A stretch of DNA of 8,431 bases, taken from the NCBI GenBank assembly GCA_023458055.1, contig JAEXAW010000043.1, positions 1-8,431 on the forward strand, written 5' to 3'. Of this stretch, positions 1 through 6,240 are shown piece after piece. Within the stretch, counting starts at the first letter, position 1; every line of letters begins with the position of its first letter. The DNA comes from Pseudomonadota bacterium. Lineage in GTDB: Bacteria; Pseudomonadota; Alphaproteobacteria; Sphingomonadales; Sphingomonadaceae. A model generated the notes under the pieces. It made no database searches. It saw nothing but the letters and a program-made list of their open reading frames with translations, and was not told the DNA's origin. The position numbers and the translations under genes are program-made.

Positions 1-1
1 G

Positions 2-1201
2 CAGCGCTTGACGAAAAAGCTCCACGCTGGCCCTGCCACAATCAGCCGACTGGAACGCGTGCGCAACGCCATTATGATGAATCACTCTCTATCGTGCGAC
101 AGAGTCAATTTCACTGGAATCACTAGCTTCATGCCGCCGCGCAGCCCGGCCGAGCCTCGGCTCAACTATGCCTATCATTTCGATGCGGGCCTCTATGCGC
201 GATTTCTGAAACGCTATAGCGAGGCACTCGGTGTCGAGCATATCGCGGGCAAGGTCGCATCGGTCGAGCAGCATCCCGAAACCGGTGACGTTACCAGCTT
301 GACCCTGGACGATGGCAGAAATGTTGAGGGCGATTTCTTCTTCGATTGTTCTGGCTTTCGCGGGTTACTGATCGAACAGACGCTCAAAACGGGGTATGAA
401 GATTGGAGCGAATGGCTTCCGTGCAACCGGGCCTGGGCGGTGCAGACCGAAAAATACGGCCCGCCAACGCCCTTCACCCGCTCGACCGCGCAGGAGGCGG
501 GGTGGCAATGGCGCATCCCGCTCCAGCGTCGCACCGGCAACGGTTATGTGTTCTGCAATGATTTTTTGTCCGAACAGGATGCGGTCGACAAGCTGATGAC
601 CCGGCTGGATGCGCCCACGCGGACGGACCCGCGGATGCTCTCCTTCACCACTGGCAAGCGGCGGAAAATATGGAACAAGAATGTCCTCGCGCTCGGATTG
701 GCGTCGGGCTTTCTTGAACCGCTCGAATCCACCTCGATCCATCTGGTCCAGTCGGCGCTCGCCAAATTCGCCGTCATGATGCCGCGTGACCGCATCGATC
801 CCGCTATGGTGGAGCAATATAATGCGATGACGGCGACGGAATATGAACGCATCCGCGACTTCATCATCGCGCATTACAAAGTCACCGAACGCAGCGGCAG
901 CGACTTTTGGGACCGGTGCCGCACCATGTCTATCCCCGACAGCTTGCAAGAGCGCATCGACCTCTTCCGCGAAGGCGCGCTTTATATCGAACAGCCGCAC
1001 GATCTGTTCAAACAAGCAAATTGGCAGGCGATCCTGCTGGGGCAGGGGCTGAAGCCGCGGAGCTATCACCCTGCTGCAGATAGGGATAACCTCTCCACGC
1101 TCGAACAGCAGATTGCCGGCGTGCGCGCGGTGGTCGAGCGACGTGCGGCAGCTCTCCCCACCCATGAGGCATTTCTGACATCGATGAAGGAGGCACGATG
1201 A
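2..1201 (+). CDS. Flavin-dependent tryptophan halogenase family protein, 5' partial
   Basis: The protein belongs to the flavin-dependent halogenases, which use FADH2, oxygen and halide to halogenate an aromatic substrate in the cytoplasm. Visible family marks, counting from the TTG at 8, are the CSGFRGLL segment near residues 114-121, the hallmark WxWxIP motif as WQWRIP at 166-171, and the LASGFLEPLEST segment at 231-242, whose Glu240 corresponds to the catalytic glutamate. The family is about 500 residues long. Here the N-terminal GxGxxG FAD-binding motif and the catalytic lysine are absent because the frame runs open through the window edge, so the TTG at 8 is not the true start. It is followed by a spherulin-4-like gene with a 4-base overlap, so the two are probably co-transcribed. 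The real substrate is unknown; many sphingomonad paralogues sit near TonB receptors and may not act on free tryptophan. The family call is secure, the substrate is not. Confidence 0.93.
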   Translation, partial: QRLTKKLHAGPATISRLERVRNAIMMNHSLSCDRVNFTGITSFMPPRSPAEPRLNYAYHFDAGLYARFLKRYSEALGVEHIAGKVASVEQHPETGDVTSLTLDDGRNVEGDFFFDCSGFRGLLIEQTLKTGYEDWSEWLPCNRAWAVQTEKYGPPTPFTRSTAQEAGWQWRIPLQRRTGNGYVFCNDFLSEQDAVDKLMTRLDAPTRTDPRMLSFTTGKRRKIWNKNVLALGLASGFLEPLESTSIHLVQSALAKFAVMMPRDRIDPAMVEQYNAMTATEYERIRDFIIAHYKVTERSGSDFWDRCRTMSIPDSLQERIDLFREGALYIEQPHDLFKQANWQAILLGQGLKPRSYHPAADRDNLSTLEQQIAGVRAVVERRAAALPTHEAFLTSMKEAR

Positions 1202-2103
1202 AACCCCCTTTCCACATTCGCGCCGCAGCATTGGCGATCGCGCTTGGAGGCATCGGTTGCGGCTCCGGCCTTTCGGCACAGACTGCCGCCGCACCGCCGA
1301 GCGCTGCGGTTGCGGAGCCCGCGCCGGTCACTTTCCTCGTTCCGGCTTATTTTTATCCGGGTGGCCCCAAAAATGAATGGATCCGGCTAATCAAAGCCGC
1401 GCGCAAGGGGGCAAAGGTGGTTGCGATCCTCAACCCCAAAAGCGGGGCCGGAGATGCAGCCAATGCTGATTATGCGGCGACCATCGCCGATTTCCGCAAG
1501 GCGGGTGGCAAGATAATCGGCTATGTCCCGACCGCTTATGTCGGGCGCATGGTCCAATCCGAAAGCAGCTGCAAACCTGCCCAGGGGAAAGCCTATCAGG
1601 TGGCGGATATCGTCGCGTGCGCGGCCCAATATGAAAAATTTTATGGCCGCATCGACGGTATTTTCCTCGACGAAATGGGGCCGGCCGATACCGGGGTTGA
1701 AACGGCCGAGATGCTCCGTTTCTATCAGGACATTTATGACGGCCTTAAGGCTATCAACCCCGCTTGGCTGATCGTCGGTAACCCCGGAACCCATGCCGAT
1801 GAAGCTTTGCTGCGGGTCGGGAACAAAGGCGGGGCCGACATATTGGTCAATTTCGAAAGCCCGGGCAGCCAATATCAGGAGTATCGCCCCGCAGCCTATG
1901 TTCCGCGCCACGCGGCGTCGCGCTTTGCCCATATGCTGCTCGAGACCGGCCCGGTGGCGGATTTTTCGGCGGTGATAAAGATTATCCGCAGCCGCCACGC
2001 CGCCTATATTTTCGTGACCGATGATACGCTCCCCAACCCTTATGACCGCCTGCCGACCGATTGGGAGGCACAGGTCGCGGCGGCGTTGAAGGAGAAGGGA
2101 TGA
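1198..2103 (+). CDS. Exported spherulin-4 family protein
   Basis: This 301-residue protein resembles the spherulation-specific family 4 (spherulin-4), a TIM-barrel-like family related to glycoside-hydrolase folds. Motifs in order are VPAYFYP (48-54), INPxSGxG-like NPKSGAG (79-85), GYVPTAY (108-114), the acidic strand DGIFLDEM (153-160), NPGT (195-198) and VNFE (217-220). The acidic pair at 159/157 sits where a catalytic or ligand-binding site would be expected. A hydrophobic N-terminus (about residues 8-27) with LSA before Gln28 indicates a Sec signal peptide, so the protein is probably periplasmic. The start is well supported: AAGGAGG at 1187-1193 lies 4 bases before the ATG, which overlaps the halogenase stop as ATGA and suggests translational coupling. 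Biochemical activity is not established for most bacterial members; polysaccharide binding or hydrolysis is an inference. The pairing with a halogenase is unexpected. Confidence 0.82.
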   Translation: MKPPFHIRAAALAIALGGIGCGSGLSAQTAAAPPSAAVAEPAPVTFLVPAYFYPGGPKNEWIRLIKAARKGAKVVAILNPKSGAGDAANADYAATIADFRKAGGKIIGYVPTAYVGRMVQSESSCKPAQGKAYQVADIVACAAQYEKFYGRIDGIFLDEMGPADTGVETAEMLRFYQDIYDGLKAINPAWLIVGNPGTHADEALLRVGNKGGADILVNFESPGSQYQEYRPAAYVPRHAASRFAHMLLETGPVADFSAVIKIIRSRHAAYIFVTDDTLPNPYDRLPTDWEAQVAAALKEKG

Positions 2104-2188
2104 CAGGCTGCGGCGACAAAAAGGAGTGCAGGAACGGCGCTTTTCCCTGACCTGCGCGCCTTCATTCGGCGGAACCCGCAAATTTTGC

Positions 2189-2217
2189 TTGATAGCGGCG
2201 CAAGCCTGACCTAAAGG
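2189..2217 (+). promoter_or_regulatory. Likely promoter of the tRNA-Ala gene
   Basis: TTGATA at 2189-2194 and TAAAGG at 2212-2217 are separated by 17 bases, a good sigma-70-type arrangement. It lies 42 bases before the mature tRNA start. No other gene in this 156-base gap would use it. Confidence 0.45.
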
Positions 2218-2259
2218 CAGCGCCTTCCCGAGACGCCACCACCAGCCGCGTCTCCCGAT

Positions 2260-2335
2260 GGGGCCTTAGCTCAGCTGGTAGAGCGCTACACTGGCAGTGT
2301 AGAGGTCAGGGGTTCGACTCCCCTAGGCTCCACCA
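2260..2335 (+). tRNA. tRNA-Ala (GGC anticodon)
   Basis: All four arms fold. The acceptor stem is GGGGCCT (2260-2266) with AGGCTCC (2325-2331), including one G-U pair. The D stem is GCTC/GAGC (2269-2272, 2281-2284). The anticodon stem CTACA/TGTAG holds loop CTGGCAG (2291-2297) with anticodon GGC at 2293-2295, which reads alanine GCC codons. The T arm is AGGGG-TTCGACT-CCCCT (2308-2324). The 3' CCA is encoded at 2333-2335. The gene is intact even though an integrase module begins right after it, as expected when an island recreates the tRNA 3' end on insertion. Confidence 0.97.
2308..2335 (+). other. Putative attL (tRNA 3' end used as attachment site)
   Basis: Tyrosine recombinases with this domain plan usually recombine within the T arm and 3' end of a tRNA gene, and the int module here starts directly after the CCA. 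The core crossover sequence is therefore expected within the T arm, acceptor strand and CCA. No second copy of this segment occurs elsewhere in the window, so the partner site and exact limits cannot be fixed. Confidence 0.5.
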
Positions 2336-2390
2336 TTATATCATTGATAATAAAAGATAATTTTAGGCCGACCCAGTGCGATTGTCGACT

Positions 2391-2421
2391 GTGACCAAAT
2401 CGTGACCAAAACGTGCCCAAC
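2391..2421 (+). repeat. Three 11-base-spaced direct repeats, probable integrase arm sites
   Basis: GTGACCAAA occurs at 2391-2399 and 2402-2410, and a variant GTGCCCAAC at 2413-2421. The repeats are in exact 11-base register, so bound proteins would sit on one helix face. They lie 56 bases after the tRNA CCA, where arm-type sites for the N-terminal domain of the integrase are expected. Excisionase binding is an alternative. Confidence 0.6.
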
Positions 2422-2452
2422 ATCGTTTTTTGATGCTGACTGATTTTGATCC

Positions 2453-2692
2453 CTACACTGGATCATTTTCACTGTCCGAAACATGCTCCGCGAAGTCTGA
2501 TAAGGGTACGCGGAAGAAAGTGCAGAGCTTGTCGAGAACTTCCGTCGTGGTGTTGTAGCCGCGATGGTTGGCGATCTTGGACAGGGTCGTTCGATGTACA
2601 CCCGTCGCCTCAGCAATCTCTTCCAATGTCACCCGCCTGGATTCGTTGAAGCCCTTGTCCGCCATTAGTTCTTTCAATCTGAACCTAATCAT
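2453..2692 (-). CDS. XRE/Cro-type transcriptional regulator of the integration module
   Basis: This 79-residue protein is nearly all one helix-turn-helix domain. VTLEEIAEATGVHRTTLSKI (21-40) gives the two helices and turn, with the recognition helix around HRTTLSKIAN, and the following DKLCTFFRVPLSDFAEHV (54-71) is the typical C-terminal helix pair of phage Cro/CI-like HTH domains. The acidic tail (SDSENDP) is outside the domain. No dimerisation or peptidase domain is present. It is transcribed away from the xis-int pair and probably binds the shared region at 2693-2800 to control excision and its own expression; this role is inferred from position. ATG at 2690-2692 begins with MIRFRLKELM, the usual start of such domains. 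Confidence 0.85.
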   Translation of the reverse strand: MIRFRLKELMADKGFNESRRVTLEEIAEATGVHRTTLSKIANHRGYNTTTEVLDKLCTFFRVPLSDFAEHVSDSENDPV

Positions 2693-2800
2693 CGCGCATA
2701 CCCGTTAAATGATGCTCGTACGCATCAAAAGTTGTTGACAATCATCATTAAGAGCGTCATATGTAGTGTGAAAGCAACATTTGAAGCTCGAAAGGATTGA
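2693..2800. promoter_or_regulatory. Divergent control region between XRE repressor and xis-int
   Basis: A perfect -35 box TTGACA at 2735-2740 faces the xis-int genes. At 17 bases spacing the -10 candidate is CATATG (2758-2763), and TATGTA (2760-2765) is an alternative at 19. Just upstream, TGATGC (2710-2715) and GCATCA (2722-2727) form an inverted repeat with a 6-base centre, a good operator candidate for the XRE protein. It would overlap the repressor's own promoter side. The minus-strand promoter is not clear by eye. Confidence 0.5.
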
Positions 2801-3013
2801 ATGATGAGCACTACCTACCTCACTACAGATGAATTGGCTAGCCGCATTAAGTATGACGCGCGCACAATCCGTGACAGGATGATTGACTCCGTTCTTCTCG
2901 AAGGGGTGCATTATTTTCGTCCGTTCGGCGGCCGCAAAATTCTCTACATGTGGGAGCGGATTGAGGCTGATATGTTGGCCACCAGCGCACCTTTCGTGTT
3001 CGGTGGCGATTGA
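2801..3013 (+). CDS. Excisionase-like small HTH protein
   Basis: This 70-residue protein begins with YLTTDELASRIKYDARTIRD (residues 5-24), a winged-helix or MerR/AlpA-like helix-turn-helix as in excisionases, followed by VHYFRPFGGRKILYMWERIE (36-55), whose GGRKILY forms the wing. Such proteins commonly sit before an integrase of this type, bend attachment-site DNA and steer recombination towards excision. ATG at 2801 and ATG at 2804 are both possible. AAAGGA at 2791-2796 leaves 4 or 7 bases respectively, so 2804 has the better spacing. Its stop overlaps the region of the integrase start, so the two are translated from one message. Assignment as a true excisionase is inferred from size, fold and context. 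Confidence 0.72.
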   Translation: MMSTTYLTTDELASRIKYDARTIRDRMIDSVLLEGVHYFRPFGGRKILYMWERIEADMLATSAPFVFGGD

Positions 3014-3015
3014 AA

Positions 3016-4191
3016 ATGGGTGTCGTCACATCCCGCAATGGGATTCTCCAACTCGATTTCCGGTTCAAGGGCCAGCGCTGCAGGGAAAACACTGGTCTTC
3101 GCGATGAGCCTGCCCATCGGAAACGGTGCACTTTGGCTATGCGGCGCATTGAAGCCGAGATTGCCATTGGCACTTTTGATTATGGCGCGTACTTTCCGAA
3201 CAGCCCCAAAGCTGAGTATTTCCGGCAATTGGCGCGTCGGGTCTCCTCCGCCAAATCAGGCATTCCAACGTTCGGAGAATTCTCTCAGGTCTGGTTTGGG
3301 GAACGCAAGCCCGAATGGCGTGCAAGCTACCAGACGTCGATTGAAGCGGCGCTCAATATCTACCTGCGGCCAACATTCGGCTCGAAGGCGTGCGATCTAA
3401 TTATGAAGGCCGACATTTTAGGCTTTCGCGGAAAACTGATCGCCGAGTGCGGTGATGGCGAGCGCCAGCCCTTGTCCCCGTCCCGCATCAATCAGGTGAT
3501 GATGGTGCTGCGTTCAATTCTCATCGAGGCGTCAGAACGGTATGCGTTCGATCACCCATGGAAGGGCATCAAGCGGCTCAAGGAGCCCAAGTCAGAGGTC
3601 GATCCGTTCACCCTTGCTGAAGTAAAGCGCATTCTGGATAAAGTTCGCCCCGATATGCGGGACTATTACGTGGTCCGTTTCTTCACGGGGATGCGCTCCA
3701 GCGAGGTCGATGGTCTGCGTTGGCACAATGTCGGCATCGATCGCCGCGAAATTCTCGTGCGGGAAGCCTTGGTTCAGGGAAAGCTTGGTCCCACAAAGAC
3801 GCCAGAATCCAATCGCAGCATCGAAATGAACGCTTATGTGGTGGCAGCGTTCGAGCGTTTGGCGGCGCGCAAGCATCCAGACTCGGACTTCGTATTCGCG
3901 ACGCGAGCCGGAACGCCTCTCCTCAATCGCAATGTAACCAAACGTGTCTGGTACCCGACCTTGCGCCATTTGGGGCTGCGAGAGCGCAAACCCTATCAGA
4001 CGCGCCATACGGCAGCGACCTTGTGGCTTGCCTCGGGCGAGAACCCGGAATGGATCGCGCGGCAGATGGGCCATGTCGACACCACCATGCTGTTCACCGT
4101 CTACTCGCGCTTCGTCCCCAACCTCACGCGGCGCGATGGATCCGCCTTCGAACAGCTGCTCGAGAATAGCTTCGCTGCCGATCAGCCTTAA
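3016..4191 (+). CDS. int: Tyrosine recombinase / phage-type integrase with N-terminal arm-binding domain
   Basis: The protein (391 residues from ATG 3016) catalyses site-specific integration and excision through a covalent 3'-phosphotyrosine intermediate. The first about 65 residues (LQLDFRFKGQRCRENTGL) match the arm-binding domain once called DUF3596. A core-binding SAM-like domain spans about 85-185. In the catalytic domain, counted from the alternative TTG at 3010, Arg229 lies in TGMRSSEVDGL, a lysine in TKTPESNRS, Arg332-His333 in YQTRHTAAT, the second His in QMGHVDT and nucleophile Tyr365 in TVYSRF. The usual first His of HxxR is Tyr, as common in this subfamily. All key residues are present, so it is probably active. 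TTG 3010 would overlap the xis stop, but ATG 3016 has better spacing from GGTGG (3002-3006). It is aimed at the adjacent tRNA-Ala. Confidence 0.95.
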   Translation: MGVVTSRNGILQLDFRFKGQRCRENTGLRDEPAHRKRCTLAMRRIEAEIAIGTFDYGAYFPNSPKAEYFRQLARRVSSAKSGIPTFGEFSQVWFGERKPEWRASYQTSIEAALNIYLRPTFGSKACDLIMKADILGFRGKLIAECGDGERQPLSPSRINQVMMVLRSILIEASERYAFDHPWKGIKRLKEPKSEVDPFTLAEVKRILDKVRPDMRDYYVVRFFTGMRSSEVDGLRWHNVGIDRREILVREALVQGKLGPTKTPESNRSIEMNAYVVAAFERLAARKHPDSDFVFATRAGTPLLNRNVTKRVWYPTLRHLGLRERKPYQTRHTAATLWLASGENPEWIARQMGHVDTTMLFTVYSRFVPNLTRRDGSAFEQLLENSFAADQP

Positions 4192-4192
4192 C

Positions 4193-4226
4193 GCGCTGCA
4201 TTGTTCCTGCAGCGCAGGGCGCTGCA
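4193..4226 (+). repeat. Two mutually exclusive hairpins from three 8-base words after int
   Basis: GCGCTGCA at 4193-4200, its complement TGCAGCGC at 4208-4215, and GCGCTGCA again at 4219-4226 are perfect. The middle copy can pair with the first (7-base loop) or with the third (3-base loop). The array starts 2 bases after the integrase stop. No U run follows, so it is not a classical intrinsic terminator; an attenuator-like switch or a recombinase binding site are alternatives. Confidence 0.6.
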
Positions 4227-4232
4227 CCAATC

Positions 4233-4259
4233 AGAAAAAGGAAAGGGGGAAGAGAGGGG
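4233..4259 (+). other. 27-base uninterrupted purine tract
   Basis: Every base is A or G and the tract contains several Shine-Dalgarno-like cores, but no start codon follows at usable distance. It lies between the post-integrase hairpins and the hairpin at 4260-4279. It may act as a ribosome standby or RNA-binding site; this is speculative. Confidence 0.4.
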
Positions 4260-4285
4260 CTGAACGCAGGTTCGTTCAGAAAGGA
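4260..4285 (+). promoter_or_regulatory. Hairpin abutting the ribosome binding site of the next gene
   Basis: CTGAACG (4260-4266) and CGTTCAG (4273-4279) form a perfect 7-base stem with a 6-base loop. AAAGGA (4280-4285) follows immediately and is the ribosome binding site for ATG 4294. The hairpin could expose or modulate that site; the function is inferred. Confidence 0.45.
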
Positions 4286-4293
4286 ATATTTTC

Positions 4294-4782
4294 ATGTTCG
4301 GTATAAAATTATATGATGGTCGGGTTGAAATCCTGATGTCTCACCTCGAAGCCGATGGCAGCACCATCTTCAAGGTCAATGGTCGGATATGCCGTTACTG
4401 GGGGAGCGCCCTCCCCTTTAAGAATGGGGACAGAGTTGTCCTTGGAGGTCATTGGCACCCCAGCGGCGTGCTCCTCGTTCGTGCCATTTGCTTACCCCAA
4501 ACCGGTCTCTTCTTCAGCTGGCCTGCATGGAGCCAGATAAGTGATGGCGCCGGGGTCATCGCGACAGGCGTGTTCTTGTTTGTTATCGCAACAGGTGATG
4601 CGCCGCTGCAAACGAGCAAAGACCTGCTCTACGAAGCGATCCGGGCTTTACCCGGTTTCGCCTTCTTCACGTGGGGAGCGCTTGGCGCTCTGGATGGCTG
4701 GATCACGCATCTGGCGCGGAGCAAAGTGAAAGCTAGGCTGACAGCCACGGGCTTTTATCGTCCGCGTAAACCGGTCCGGTAG
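4294..4782 (+). CDS. Unrecognised membrane protein with beta-rich N-terminal domain
   Basis: I do not recognise this 162-residue protein. Residues 1-70 are beta-strand-like with an OB- or SH3-like rhythm (FKVNGRICRYWG, 26-37; GDRVVLGGHWHPSGVLLVRAI, 45-65). Two hydrophobic segments follow, about 85-101 (AGVIATGVFLFVIATG) and 117-137 (RALPGFAFFTWGALGALDGW), separated by a short polar loop. The tail is basic (ARSKVKARLT), so the N and C ends probably both lie in the cytoplasm. AAAGGA at 4280-4285 is 8 bases from the ATG and supports the start. It is the first cargo gene after the integrase, behind an unusually structured leader, and ends 3 bases from the convergent antitoxin gene. A cytoplasmic sensor or effector anchored in the membrane is possible but unproved. 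Confidence 0.75.
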   Translation: MFGIKLYDGRVEILMSHLEADGSTIFKVNGRICRYWGSALPFKNGDRVVLGGHWHPSGVLLVRAICLPQTGLFFSWPAWSQISDGAGVIATGVFLFVIATGDAPLQTSKDLLYEAIRALPGFAFFTWGALGALDGWITHLARSKVKARLTATGFYRPRKPVR

Positions 4783-4785
4783 AGG

Positions 4786-5079
4786 CTAATCGACGTCTTC
4801 TGCAAACCGTCCTGCAGCAATTTCATCCGCTGTGGCATAGGAGTCAGCCAGTATCTCGCTGATCTCTTCCTGATTGTCTGCGGTTGTCAATATTCGAAGA
4901 TCGAGCTCCCGCATTGCACGTGCTCGCATCGAATCGTAATGCCTGGATTGGATTACGGCATAGGACTGATCATCCTCGGTGGTAATGGTGATGCCTTGGT
5001 CGCCCACTCTCTGCAAATATGTTAGCGGGTCCGCCAGAAAATCGGCGAGAGCAATGCTACGGTTTGTTGGGGCAGCCAT
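4786..5079 (-). CDS. Phd/YefM-like antitoxin, apparently orphan
   Basis: The 97-residue protein resembles type II antitoxins of the Phd/YefM fold. SIALADFLADPLTYLQRVGD (8-27) followed by GITITTEDDQSYAVIQSRHYDSM (29-51) matches the pattern of an N-terminal DNA-binding dimer domain (xASDFxxxxxxxLxxVxxGxxVxITxxGxPxAVLxSxxxY). The acidic C-terminal part (EEISEILADSYATADEIAAG, 71-90) would be the toxin-neutralising tail. ATG at 5077-5079 is chosen over an upstream in-frame start at 5181 because AGAGGA lies 8 bases before it and the extra 34 residues look non-native. No RelE-, Doc- or PIN-like gene lies downstream; the next gene is convergent with a 3-base gap. It may be a solitary antitoxin or pair with an unknown toxin. 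Confidence 0.66.
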   Translation of the reverse strand: MAAPTNRSIALADFLADPLTYLQRVGDQGITITTEDDQSYAVIQSRHYDSMRARAMRELDLRILTTADNQEEISEILADSYATADEIAAGRFAEDVD

Positions 5080-5285
5080 GATAATTATCCTCTTGATTTC
5101 GTCGCAGCAGGACAGGTTGGCCCGCCGCGATCTATACCATTGATCACGATCCGAGTTTGCACCCTGTTGGCGGCGGCGCATCCGTCACATCGTCGCGCTT
5201 ATCCAAAATTGCCCCTCACCCTCATCACGATTTAGCTCTACGAAGTCGACCGGATCGATTACACTCGAATAGCAATGCACCTATT

Positions 5286-5950
5286 CTACAGACCGTAGCT
5301 GCATAGGCCATAGCCGGGCGGGAAGAGGCGATCTTTACGCGACCAGAATGATTGCTGGCCGTTCGGTGCTTGAACAGTCACGGGTACCGCGACCTCGGCC
5401 AGTGGCTCCCTAATCTGAATAACGGTACCGCAACTGGTTTCATCGCCTATCGAAAGTTTATTCCGGAACTCATTAATCTTGGCTTGCCCTGCTGCTAACC
5501 TTGCCGTTTCGTTAGCTTTCGCTTGCAATAACGCGGCTTTCGTGGGGAGCTTGTCAGGTCGGAACAAATAAATGGCGGTGGTATTCGATAAACGCCCAAA
5601 AATAGCACCTAGCATTTTGCTTCCGCTATCACCCGTGCGAAAAATTTCAGTGTTATCCAATATTAAAGATACAAACCCTGCGAGAGGCACACCCTTCGGC
5701 CCGTCACAAATTGCAACGCGCCCGCGCCACTGATGACGCATACCCGTTGGAGCGATTAGATCAGCTATAACTCTTTTCGCGAAAATTATTGTCCGCTCAT
5801 CATCTTTCGCGAGCACTGATCCGCCCAAAGAACCGCATGTCGTCGTGAAAATCTGAAGGCTATGCGAGGTGACAACCCATGGGTCGGATGCCCCCTTATC
5901 CTTAAAAAACTTGGCACCCCAAATTTCATCAGCGTTACTCTGCAAAGGAC
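5286..5950 (-). pseudogene. Unrecognised protein, 5' end replaced by IS3-family fragment
   Basis: The native-looking part encodes about 220 residues and ends in LFPPGYGLCSYGL. I do not recognise it. It has an N-terminal beta-rich region with several Gly/Ser turns, a charged helical stretch rich in Ala/Lys/Glu (KAALLQAKANETARLAAGQAKINEF, not shown in one run here: begins KAALLQAK, ends KINEF) that may form a coiled coil, and a C-terminal beta-barrel-like unit with CGTVIQI, VTVQAPNGQ and FWSRKDRLF. An open frame continues upstream to ATG 6012-6014, but from about 5950 onward it reads the antisense strand of a transposase gene, so its original start and any signal peptide are lost. AT-rich codon use differs from the flanks and suggests transfer. 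A chimeric protein starting inside the IS (for example at 5972) could still be made. Confidence 0.5.
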
Positions 5951-6240
5951 GTGCCTCGACCGAGGTCCGCATCAGCATGGATGGCCGTGGGCGGTGGATG
6001 GACAATGTCTTCATCGAGCGGCTCTGGCGCTCCCTGAAGTACGAGTGCGTCTATCTCCATGCCTTCGAGACGGGATCGGAACTGCGGGCTGGCCTTGGCC
6101 GGTGGATCACCTATTACAACACCCAGCGTCCGCACTCAGGCCTAGCCGGGAGAACCCCGGTCGAGGCCTATCGGCGGATCGGACAATCAGATCATGGGGG
6201 GCATGCCCCCCATGATCTGATGATCAAACAGGCGGCATGA
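5951..6240 (+). pseudogene. IS3-family transposase orfB, 3' fragment
   Basis: The reading frame gives RISMDGRGRWMDNVFIE, RLWRSLKYECVYLHAFE and YYNTQRPHSGLAGRTPVEAY, the highly characteristic C-terminal third of IS3-family OrfB (rve-type DDE integrase core). Glu in FIER (6016-6018) is the third acidic residue of DDE. Both catalytic aspartates and all of the N-terminal part are gone, so the enzyme is inactive. The left break is about 5945-5955, where the sequence switches to the unknown minus-strand gene. The last 18 codons (SDHGGHAPHDLM) are made by a perfect palindrome. Confidence 0.88.
6186..6221. repeat. Perfect 36-base palindrome inside the orfB 3' end
   Basis: ATCAGATCATGGGGGG (6186-6201, read to the centre GCATGC at 6201-6206) is followed by its exact complement ending at 6221. 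There is no loop beyond the central bases. As RNA it would form a very stable hairpin 16 bases before the orfB stop. It codes for the last residues, so it may be a built-in feature of the IS, for example blocking transcription that reads in from outside. Confidence 0.85.

Larger units (their letters stand above)
2336..4191. mobile_element. Integration module of a tRNA-targeted genomic island (left end)
   Basis: The order is tRNA 3' end, arm-type repeats, minus-strand XRE repressor, divergent promoter region, excisionase-like gene and integrase. This is the standard left end of an integrated prophage-like island or integrative element. The island extends rightwards past this module, certainly over some of the cargo described below, but no attR is visible, so its full size is unknown. 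No phage structural or conjugation genes are seen, so prophage versus integrative plasmid versus island remains open. Confidence 0.68.

Noticed and set aside
1250..1262. Possible lipobox GIGC in the spherulin-4 signal peptide
   Set aside because: Position -3 is Gly rather than Leu/Val/Ile, and a signal peptidase I site (LSA before Q) follows a few residues later.
365..1294. Long minus-strand open frame opposite the halogenase gene
   Set aside because: Composition is the mirror of a GC-rich coding strand, with no recognisable motif, and the plus strand has clear halogenase motifs throughout.
1387..2181. Long minus-strand open frame opposite the spherulin-4 gene
   Set aside because: Antisense shadow of a well supported gene with ribosome binding site and signal peptide.
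2447..2469. Hairpin TGATCC/GGATCA followed by TTTT
   Set aside because: Only 6 base pairs, overlaps the XRE stop, and on the plus strand there is no upstream transcript that needs terminating apart from the tRNA; too weak to call a terminator.
3592..4230. Minus-strand open frame opposite the integrase
   Set aside because: Overlaps the catalytic domain whose residues are all intact; no motif in the antisense product.
5080..5181. 34-residue N-terminal extension of the antitoxin
   Set aside because: Rich in Arg/Cys/Trp with no domain, and the downstream ATG at 5079 has the proper ribosome binding site.
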